From Holtermannia corniformis (Eukaryota > Basidiomycota > Tremellomycetes > Holtermanniales): 64,000 nt of DNA. Below, in pieces: positions 35,618 to 44,437 of the stretch. A model generated the notes under the pieces. It was not told where the DNA came from and did no database searches. It worked only from the letters and a program-made list of their open reading frames with translations. Made by a program: the position numbers and the translations under genes. The DNA is taken from NCBI GenBank assembly GCA_001599935.1, contig BCIJ01000019.1, positions 103,656 through 167,655 on the forward strand, given 5' to 3'. Within the stretch, counting starts at the first letter, position 1, and each line of letters starts with the position of its first letter.

Positions 35618-37548
35618 ATGACCGCCGCTGCGACGCTGGACACTAGCGCCAAGCCCAAGCTCGGCGGCTACGACTTTTACCGCTCAATCGGGAGTCCCAA
35701 ATGGGTCGTGGGTCCTATGGTGGATCAGAGCGAGCTCGTACGCTGCTTGCCTTGCCCTCACGATCAGCTTGTACTGACTGTACTTCAGGCCTGGCGGCTA
35801 CTCTCGCGCTCTCCCGTACCGATGCCACCAACGTCCGAAGCGTCTTCGTCCAAAACACCACTGGGCGGCGCTACACTATGCTACACCCCCATGATCAACG
35901 CCAAGATCTTTGCGAACGCAGTGCCAGGAGACAGGCAGGAGTCGCAGTACTTTGATCTTCCGCATGGTGAGCAGTAACGGTGTTGTCGAGATCTAGGTCG
36001 GCTGATACTCGGTGGTTTAGGCGAAGAGGGCTCGCACGATTGTCTTGCGGGACTGCAAGTCTCGGACCGGCCTTTGATCGTGCAGGTCAGTCATTTGTTG
36101 CTTGATGAGTGCCATTGCTCATCAAGCCTGCACGGTACAGTTTTGTGCAAACGATCCCGACTTTCTACTGGCCGCCGCCAAGAAAATCCAGCACCGATGC
36201 GACGCCGTGGATATCAATTTGTGCGTTGTGTGCAGTAGTTGTTAGCCAAACAGCTCACTAGATCACCTCGGATAGTGGTTGTCCGCAGCACATTGCCAGG
36301 CGCGGACACTATGGTGCTTTCCTGCAAGACGATTGGGATCTCGTGCACAAACTCAGTGCGTCCACCTCCCCTCACCTACTCAATGCTTGACTGACCCATA
36401 GACAAGTTAATAAACTCCATACCAACCTTTCCATCCCCGTCACGGCCAAGTTCCGCGTGTTTCCAGACGTCGCCAAGACGGTCGCGTACGCAAAGATGAT
36501 CGAAGCTGCTGGTGCCCAGATCCTAACTTGCCATGGGCGCACACGCGAGATGAAGGGTCATTTCTCGGGTCTAGCAGACTGGGACAAGATCAAGGCGGTG
36601 AAACAGGCCGTCAAGGTGCCGGTGTTTGCGAATGGGAACATTTTGTATCGGGAGGATGTGGAGCGTTGTTTGCAACTTACCGGGTGTGATGGTGTCATGA
36701 CGGCCGAGGTGGGTTGCGTGCGGGTGATATGGCAGAAGCCTAGGCTGACAGGATGTGATCAGGGGAATTTGACCAACCCAGCCATCTTTGTCGATCCAAC
36801 AGATAGCCGGACGAACCCGTCCGTGTTTGCCCTCGCGCATCGATATCTCGATATCGTTGCCGCTCTGAAAACCACAACAGACGGCAGCGCCATCAAAGCG
36901 CACCTGTTCCGACTACTCAAACCCGTTGTTGAACGCAACCCAGAATACAGAGAGCGACTGGGCGGCATGGCCGGGACCGACGTCTTGCCATGGCGCGCGT
37001 TTGTGAGTGACCTCGAGGCGCTCTATGTCGATGAGATGGCAAAGAACCCGCTCGTGCTACCGCTGGAGCCGTTGGATGAAACCGGTTTGAGGAAGCTGCC
37101 GGTTTGGGCTGCTCAGCCTTATATCCGCGCTAGCAAGCCTGCAGCGGTCAGTGGAGACGTGACGCCGTTGGAAGCGTCAGAGGCCCGCGAGGCGCTGGCA
37201 GGTTCGTCGACATTGTTCAACTGGATCATCTGCTGATACCATTCAGATGCCCCACCCGACAATGGCCATGGCAACGGTAATACCGTCAGCACCTGCTCAA
37301 CCGACCCCACATGCTCCAATATCGCCGCGATCGCGTGCCCGCGCTCATCGTGCATCAAACACTGTCGTGAAGCGGCGGCGATCGCGACGGGTATGGATCC
37401 AGTCGTCGCGAAAGACGAAGCGGCAAAGGGGGGGCTAGAGGGCCGAGGGTGCGATACGCACGAGGAGAAAGCCAGGGCGCGCAAAGCGAGATTGGCGCAG
37501 AAGAACGAGAACAAGAGGTTGAGGAAGAAGCAGCGCCAGGGCGAGTGA
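35618..37548 (+). CDS. DUS1: tRNA-dihydrouridine(16/17) synthase Dus1
   Basis: Eight exons (35618-35737, 35789-35966, 36021-36085, 36141-36220, 36276-36355, 36407-36708, 36763-37201, 37247-37548) encode about 521 aa. FMN-dependent reduction of uridine in tRNA D-loops. Seen: [36 protein letters not shown], the catalytic-Cys block [36 protein letters not shown] and VFANGNI. The last exon encodes a Cys/His segment ([22 protein letters not shown]) like the zinc-binding tail of fungal Dus1, and a Lys/Arg-rich end. The start is followed by a short leader with no clear targeting signal. Confidence 0.92.
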
Positions 37549-37592
37549 GGGCAAGGATGCATTGCATAATACTGTCTGGACAGAGTGTTAGA

Positions 37593-38456
37593 CTATTTCG
37601 GGGACTCGATCGCTTTCAACAGGTCGACGTCGAGGACGACTGGCGGGCCCATCCAGGTTGCGAGCGTCGTATGGTCTGCGAGTTCATCGTCGGTGTTTGG
37701 GTGGATCAACACGCTGCGCGGGTCTCGGTTGGGCATACGACTGGCTGATGATACGACGTACGAGCACGGCCCACGCTTGACGGCAAGGAACGCTGTTAGA
37801 GCACCGAGTTCGGCCGGTGTGTACACGTTGAGCTCGAATTGTGGGATCGGCTACGGCGCTTTGCGTCAGTCATTCGCCTCGACTTGCACTTGGGTCAACG
37901 GCACTCACATGAGGGCCTATACATGCCAGCTGTCAATCACAAGTCAGCGACGTGAACACGAAAACCGGACCGATAGGCTTGTCCCAGAACTGTCGGGGTC
38001 GTCAGTAGACAATGCCATGATGGTTAGACTTCTCGCACGACTGACGCGGTATGTTTCAATCTCGGGAAACTCGCGTCGAAGAGCTTGATGGAGCTCTCTG
38101 GCGTATTTGGCGTGCACTGGGTTGTTTGGCTTCGCAGAGACAGACGTCAGTGTCACTCGTATTCCCGCCGGATAGCTGACCAAGTGGTAGATGTGCTACG
38201 GTTTAACCATCAGCCGTGCGCACGGACAGCGTTCTGGACAGCTCACGAAATCAAACCCGCCTCGTTTGCCCGTGCGGTCAATCCCATCCACCCAGCGCGA
38301 GTAGTATGGGCTCAGCTTGCCATCGGGTCGAGGTGGGTTCAGCAGCCGTTTCGCGTTCTCGGCTGCAAACGTCTCTCCGAGCTCGTCCTTGGGTGCGTTG
38401 GGATTTAGGGGCGAGCCGTATGATGGGTACGAGTCAATGTTGATACTGCGAGACAT
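37593..38456 (-). CDS. DOPA 4,5-dioxygenase-like protein
   Basis: Seven exons (38456-38247, 38195-38181, 38129-38046, 37989-37971, 37916-37909, 37850-37762, 37713-37593) give 181 aa. The set includes a 15-nt exon (HIYHL), a 19-nt exon and an 8-nt exon. When joined, the protein reads HAKYARELHQALRREFPE, then FWDKPIGPHPIPQFELNVYTP and VLIHPNTDDELADHT. This is the extradiol dioxygenase family of Amanita DodA, with the conserved HIY, GPHP and LIHP..HT His positions. Amanita DodA opens the DOPA ring on the betalain/muscaflavin path, but most fungal homologues have unknown substrates. Convergent with DUS1, 44 bp apart. Confidence 0.8.
37909..37916 (-). other. 8-nt internal exon of the DOPA-dioxygenase-like gene
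   Basis: GCCCTCAT is flanked by TATAG upstream and GTGAGT downstream on the minus strand. Including it turns the ends of its neighbours into the family motif KPIGPHPIP; leaving it out breaks the frame. Confidence 0.75.
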
Positions 38457-38694
38457 TGTGCAGGCTCTCAGATTGCTCGGACGTAGCTCGACGGGTATAC
38501 ATACCAGGTGGACGTCGACGTCGGTGATGTCCGGATGAGTCATGTGTGCGAGTGCTGAGGTGTGAGCTGGGAACGGCGGCGTGCTCTGCCATCGCTTGCA
38601 TCGTTTGCTACAACAGCTTGCCTGTCACACGCCTCCTGGCCAGACTGTCACATACGCCATCAACCCTTTGCCTGCGCCGACGGCTACGAATGGC

Positions 38695-39304
38695 TCAGAC
38701 CACCCGCCTAGCCTTGCCAGTCTTGACGTCGTACACCCAGCCCGAGATCTTGATACTCTCTGGGATCAGCGGCGTTGCCTTCAACAGCTCAATGTCATCT
38801 TTGACGGCCTGATCGAGATTCCTGAACGGCTGAAGGTCACCGCCATCGATCACTTTGAGAGCGGCTTTGGCTTCTGCACCGAGGTTTTGCTCAATGATAC
38901 CTTCCGCCTGGGCGTTGGTGAACGTGAGCATGCCGCAGTCGGTGTGCTTGATCAACAAGATCTCGGTCGTGCCGAGGAGCTGTTGGGAGATTACGAGCGA
39001 GCGCAGGGCGTCTTTGGCATTCCCGCCGGCGTTGCGGACAATGTGGGCGTCGCCGAGCGGAATCCCTTGCGAGCTGTTAGTTCACACTTGGCAGGCCCAT
39101 CAGAGCTGTACCAAAAGCCGCTGCGGGATCGATCCGAGCATCCATGCATGTCACTGACGGTCCGTCAGCACGTCCTTTGAGCCTCGAAAGGGGTCACGCA
39201 CAGACGAGGTAGTGCTTTGCCGGTGGCAACACCAAGTCGCCCTTGTCAAACTGGGCTGCATACTGCGCGTTTGATTGTTCAAAGCTGCCAACGACCGAGG
39301 ACAT
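38695..39304 (-). CDS. Beta-class carbonic anhydrase
   Basis: Three exons (39304-39202, 39153-39112, 39065-38695) encode 171 aa. Reversible hydration of CO2, supplying bicarbonate for carboxylases and CO2 sensing. Zinc ligands are visible: Cys in TCMDARIDP (with the Asp-Arg dyad) and His..Cys in IKHTDCGM; IVRNAGGNAKDALRSL lies between them. The 42-nt middle exon carries the first ligand. It is short, like the compact fungal/bacterial clade, with no mitochondrial presequence, so probably cytosolic. Confidence 0.92.
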
Positions 39305-39691
39305 GCTGAGCGACGGCGACTGCAGCTGGATCGCCGGGAGATTGATGGACACTAATGCATCCGCACTCATCCCATCTTATACTGCGCCTCTCGGCGCTAG
39401 TGACCAATGCTCGCTGAGCACGCCAGATCATACATCTCCATCGGGGCAACCAGCATGTCGACATCCTCGGCAGACCCCGCACCACACGCGGTGCGGGCTC
39501 GGCCTGCCGGCATCGGAGCGGTAGCCACTTACGACCAGCGATCGTCGTAGACGGCACCGGGGCCAGAGTGTGAACAAACCGTACCCTGGACCCGAAAAAG
39601 TGGAACGACTCCTGAGCGCCAAGCCGGCTGTCCAGTTCTCAGTCGCTTCTGAACACGATACACTCAGACAAGCGCAGAGCGGACGCTTGAC
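39305..39691. promoter_or_regulatory. Divergent intergenic region, 387 bp
   Basis: The region lies between carbonic anhydrase (-) and the SH3 membrane protein (+) and should hold both promoters. No convincing TATA box or further exon was seen. Confidence 0.45.
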
Positions 39692-41542
39692 ATGTGGTAC
39701 GGGATCGTAGCGCTATCGGCTTGGGTGGCGGTCGTGGCCGCGCAAGAGATGCAGGGCAACTGTCTCCGGTTGCTCGGGAGCTCTGCCTGTCCCGGTTGTG
39801 AGTGATCGAGCATCTTTCGTGGGTGGCAAGCTAACACCATGTAGTCCAGACAGCCTACCTGAACCCTTCCAACCTTTCCAATGCATTTCCCTTCTTTACA
39901 GACGTTGACTCGGTCGCTTCTTTCGACGCAGGGGCTTTCCGCTACTTTAGCGATCCTTATCAGTGTACGTACCTTGACCCGCGACGCGCGCATGTCTGTC
40001 CGCTTACCAGTTTTCCAGACCAGAATACCAAACTCGTCGAACAGTTGGGATGTACCAACGCTTCGGCCGCGACGATCCGGTACTCGCGCACCGTGCTGTG
40101 CAGCATGTGGGTCAACCAGCAGTGGAGCGTCGAGTGCTTGGCCTTATACAGTGCGTACAAGATAGAGGCGATGAACCTGGTGCTGAGTTCTGAACAGACG
40201 GGACATCAGCGGCGACGTCGTCAAAGATGGTGTGTCAGAAGACATGTTTAGAGTATGCGTTCGGGGAGGCCGATGTCGTCAACAGTCAAGAATGTCAGTA
40301 TGCTCAGTGGGTGCCTCAAGCGCAGTGCTAATAGTCGCCAGTCTGCCCTGGTCAAGACTTGACTGCTGGTGCTCGGGTCGGCAATCTGACCAAGGACTAT
40401 ACTCAGGTGAGTGATATGATGACGATGACCCGCTTCAGCTGACAATCGCAAGTGTACAAACTGGACTGTGAGTTGACCAGTTGGTCACTGTTCCCAGTAC
40501 TGATGGGAGATTCTAGTCGCTTGCGACCAATAATTCCAACACTTGTGTCTTGGGCTCGACCAATGAGGGCAATTGCGGCTTCGGATCGTCTACAAACCAG
40601 TTGTGCACGTTTTGCAGTGGCGATAGCCCAGACGACTGCTGCTATGACTGTACGCCCCTACCCATAACGAGTCCGGTCCGCTGAACCCTCCAGCCAACAC
40701 CGATGTCTCTTTCTGCGGGTACACGCTGCCCGCCATCAGCGACCGTAACTCAACGTCGACCTCGCTTTCGCCATCAGCTTCAGCCTCGTCTAGTGCTGAT
40801 CGCAATACTATGGGCACCGCAGGCCTCAGCAAGGGCGCACTCGCAGGCGTCATTGTCGGCAGCGTCCTTGGGGGTCTGCTGCTCTTAACACTCGTTCTCT
40901 TCTTGTGCATCTGCCTCCGACGTCGACGCCGCGACAGAGCAGGCGCTGGCGCGAACGACCGCGACTCTGCCTCATCTTATCCCGACTCGTCGTTAGCTTC
41001 ACCGCCCCAGCAAACAGGCATGTTTGCGCGCAACCAGCCCGCCAACATGTCCGAAAAGGGTCTCCTCGGGCCTCTCGGGGCCGGTGCCGGCGCAAGCAGG
41101 ACAACCGTCGGTGGCGCCAGTACTCTGTACTCCCACAATGCACCACACGGCGACAAGAGCCCCAGTCCGAACCTGGCCGGTGGCGCGCTACCCGTCGGCG
41201 CTCGAGCGAACGGCGTGGTGCTCCCTCGCGTACGCGACGAGAATCAAAACGGCGAGCGCTGGATCATTTCTGGGAGTGAGGTCGCGGTCTTGTGGCCGTA
41301 TCAAGCGTCACTACCGGATGAGCTGGAGCTTCGGCCGGGGATGAGGTTGAGGGTTCTGAGGCTGTATGATGATGCGTGGGGTACCGGTCAGGACCTGCAC
41401 ACGGGCAGGCAGGGTGCTTTCCCGATTGTGAGTGCACGAAAGGCGTGCAGTTGGACGATGACTGATGGGTTTGTAGGTCTGCGTGTCGGAGAACCTCAAT
41501 CCGTCTGTGTCCCCCACCCCACCGAGCAGCCTGGGCTCGTGA
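39692..41542 (+). CDS. Single-pass membrane protein with Cys-rich ectodomain and cytosolic SH3 domain
   Basis: About eight exons, one of 15 nt (40454-40468, CTNWT). A signal peptide (MWYGIVALSAWVAVVAA) is cut before a ~300-residue ectodomain rich in Cys and N-glycosylation sites. A Ser/Thr stalk follows, then one transmembrane helix (ALAGVIVGSVLGGLLLLTLV) with a CRRRRR-like stop-transfer, a Pro/Ser/Gly linker and an SH3 domain (VAVLWPYQASLPDELEL..GMRLRVLRLYDDAWGTG..GAFPIVCV). The last exon ends GSLGS at 41542. The plan recalls yeast Fus1 and many basidiomycete orphan receptors: outside sensor or adhesin, inside SH3 adaptor. One in-frame stretch at about 39963-40012 could be an intron or coding. 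Confidence 0.75.
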
Positions 41543-42115
41543 AGGGCATGATCTGGTCAAAAAAGGGTACCTATGTGGGATAGCCGTTGCGTAGTCTTGT
41601 ATAGGAAGATGTATATTCTCGATTGGTCCTGGTCGTTCGCTGAGACACATAGTTCACAACCAGTCACTTGGCGAGGAGCCACCTTTGCAGACTCAATTGC
41701 CCGCTCGTCGTGCCGGCAACGGTATTAATGTCATTCCGTTGTTGCATAAAGTGGCGCGCTCCGTACACACGCGCGATATCATCACGTACGAAGCGGGAGG
41801 AGATCCGACACTCGGCCGTTGAGTGATGATGAAGGGTACAGAGCACGTACGACGTAGGAGGATATGCGAAACCTGAACGGTGCAAGCTGGTGAGCCGTGC
41901 GGACAGGCAGACGATTGGCTATACGTTGGGGCGACAAAGGACCACAGCAATGACTCGCGAATGGAAACACCGTCGAAGATAAGGGAAAGGCAAACGACCG
42001 CCTTGACTGTTTGGCAGACCGACCATGAAAGGGAGAGGCCGGCTCTATATATCGTCCCAGGCGGACTTGAGGCCTGCATCAGCAGCAAAGTCATAGTAAT
42101 CCCTCGATTGCTGAA
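41543..42115. other. Gene-poor spacer, 573 bp, with TATA box near its end
   Basis: No supported gene. The open frames on the minus strand look like chance frames. A TATATAT element at 42046-42052 lies 64 bp before the next ATG. Confidence 0.4.
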
Positions 42116-42424
42116 ATGGACGGCATAAGTTCGTCTGGAGCTAATTGGGAAAGATTGAACAGAATCCAGCTTCAAGCTGGTTCCACAACGTACACATACG
42201 TACTGATGGCAAGTCGGCCACTGGATGAGCTGCGAGTCGGTCGCGTGACGTCTTATGAGGCAAAGTCAGACGAAGCCAGGGTCTATCAAGGCGAATGGCT
42301 TGAACCGATCGGGGGAGGCGATTACAACCCATACGAGCCGCTGAACACAGAGGAATACTTGAAAGATGCCATTGCACTATTTGAGAAGGCTGACATCACT
42401 CAAGGGTCCGTGTACCTGAGTTGA
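42116..42424 (+). CDS. Small orphan ORF A, 102 aa
   Basis: An uninterrupted ATG-to-stop frame of 102 codons, with a TATA box 64 bp upstream. I do not recognise the family. The protein is acidic, with no signal peptide or membrane segment. A central stretch TYTYVLMASR, then DEARVYQGEWLEPIGGG, and a C-terminal helix with EEYLKDAIALFEKA can be seen. Its layout resembles ORF B 480 bp downstream (TY..SR....V....DEA..Y.G.W..GG...YL..I..F). That partial match and the promoter argue for a real gene, but an intronless frame this short could still be chance. Confidence 0.45.
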   Translation: MDGISSSGANWERLNRIQLQAGSTTYTYVLMASRPLDELRVGRVTSYEAKSDEARVYQGEWLEPIGGGDYNPYEPLNTEEYLKDAIALFEKADITQGSVYLS

Positions 42425-42903
42425 CGGCGGTGATGCGCTTCTTCTTAGCATATAGCAGAGACTTGTGGCGTATGCAGGGGTCGATCGTGTTTCTCATATT
42501 GCGCGGAGTGCCCGGAGTAATCCAGCGAGATTGAACCACTTTGGGCTCGCTCGAATCACGAAGCGAAGCGCATGTGCGTACTCAGAAGTACCGCCCGCGT
42601 TGCAAAGCCTCACCATCCATTTGACATCGATACGAAGCGTGATTTGCAGGCTCTGTCTCAGCGCAATCTGCTTGGTTCCTTCCTTTGCCGCGGACAACGG
42701 ATACCCTGCAGCACCGCGATGCAATCAGCTCTGTGGACTTCTACCAGGTGAACGAACAATGGATAGCTTAGATTCTCATTCGAAGTCGGTTTTGCATGCT
42801 TACGCTGCTCCCCACCTGTGGATCTCGTTGCTTTCGGTGCTTTCATGCTCAGCGAATTATAAAAGCTGGTTACCTTGCCTAGTTGGAACAGTCACCCTCC
42901 GTC
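42425..42903. other. Spacer between orphan ORFs A and B, 479 bp
   Basis: No coding family seen. It ends with a TATAAAA box at 42858-42864, 40 bp before the ATG of ORF B. Confidence 0.4.
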
Positions 42904-43170
42904 ATGTCAGTCAAGACGATTGTAATAATCAATGATGATTGTGTAAAGCTCACATACCTTGTGAGCGAATCACGCGTACATGGTGTATTCTGCTCTGACG
43001 TTGCGCACTTGACAACACAAGACGAAGCGGGCGCCTTCAAGTACGAAGGCAAGTGGTGGCGGTACTTCGGAGGACGCTTCGGTCGAGCCAAGACGGACGA
43101 TGACTTGCCGTACCTGATTCGCTCCATCGATGGTTTTGACCAGCCGCTAACATCCACCGCGTCTCAGTGA
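42904..43170 (+). CDS. Small orphan ORF B, 88 aa, possible paralogue of ORF A
   Basis: ATG at 42904 is chosen because it is the first ATG in frame and lies just after the TATAAAA box at 42858-42864. Not recognised. The start (MSVKTIVIINDDCVKLTYL) resembles a beta strand pair; then DEAGAFKYEGKWWRYFGGRFG and DDLPYLIRSIDGFDQPL. Laid against ORF A, roughly ten identities fall in the same order over 46 positions, including DEA, Y, G, W and GG. No signal peptide. A role cannot be assigned. Confidence 0.45.
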   Translation: MSVKTIVIINDDCVKLTYLVSESRVHGVFCSDVAHLTTQDEAGAFKYEGKWWRYFGGRFGRAKTDDDLPYLIRSIDGFDQPLTSTASQ

Positions 43171-44437
43171 TGGCCAGGGGTGCTGGTAGCTCTACGCACT
43201 AGTCCATAGGCGGTCATGGACTTGGCTATCTTGTGTCCTGTTGCACAATAAGAAAGAACCATGTTCGACCTTGGATCGTTTGCGCACGAGTCCTTGGCAC
43301 TGCTGGTCGACTCAAAGCCACGACACAGCACTTCACGCCAGTCGATTGGTCAGCAGTAACAGAGTACACTCCTTTGATCGCTACCAACTGTAAGAAAGAA
43401 AGCGTAGCTACATGTATACGGCCGCTGGAATGGTGTCATCCTCTCAGTACACCGTATCACGTAATGTCGATAACTGCAAAGATCTTCACCTTTCGAAGTC
43501 AACGGTGAGCAGTGCACGTTCCTCGTTACTGAAGGGTATCATGGCACAGTGCCGTGCTCTTCCGTTGCCTGTCCGTTTACACAAGGCGAATAGTGCGCGT
43601 TTATGGATCAAGAGCAATGTTGGGAGACAATCAGGAAGAACTCGGCCACGCTCACACGGGAGACGGCTTGAAGAGACTGATAACCGCAGTCCTGGAGAAA
43701 GCAACTTTTACAGACTGAGAGTGCCGGTATAGACTCTTTACGTGAGGATACGGCCTCAGCTGGTGTTATCCCAAGGATGCCAAGCGATGTCCGGAAGGCG
43801 ACTGAGAGGTGGCCATACAGGGCAGGCAGCTTGCGTTCTCGCGCATCGCAATGGGCACGGATGTGTAAGCTAAGGAGAGAAGGTTTATGCCGGTGATATC
43901 CAAGTTTACAAACGCAACATTGATCCCAACGGAAGCTGTGAAGGGGTCATCCAAGGCGTAGTCCGAGCCAGGGCGCGATATGCTGAGGATATTTTACCTG
44001 ATTGTTGTAGAGAGACAACGATTGCATCACTAGCTACGGGCACCAGGGTGAGCGAGCCTAACCCCCTTGCGTCGCCTAACTCCGCTAGACACCTAACGCC
44101 CAGGACCCTCAGGACACAACAATTGTTGCATGTTTCAGGCTCTATCGCGAGGCTTCGTGACTGATAGACTGCTATGTAGCACACTGCTAGCCAAATAATG
44201 CCTGCCCATGAGATTGCCAGTCCTCTGATGCACTGAGGTCTCTGTACACCCACCAGGTCTCGACCACTTGCCACCGATCAGCAGCCAGGCACGGACGAAC
44301 CAAACATCCGTTCTTGACGCGTCGTGGGTTGCTGGTGTCAACGCTGTTCTTCAGTGACCTCGGGTTCGGGGGTATGACCCAGCAAGGATAGTGGACTGCG
44401 ACATACAAGAGGCTTCGTTAATCGCCACCGGTTAACC
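43171..44437. other. Gene-poor spacer, 1.27 kb
   Basis: No supported gene. A minus-strand frame at 43766-44000 encodes a partly hydrophobic stretch (INVAFVNLDITGINLLSLAY) without a start or splice context and may be a gene remnant or chance. The last ~300 bp should hold the promoter of the esterase-fold gene. Confidence 0.4.

Noticed and set aside
43766..44000. Minus-strand frame with a hydrophobic stretch in the gene-poor spacer
   Set aside because: No start, splice context or family match; too little to call a gene or pseudogene.
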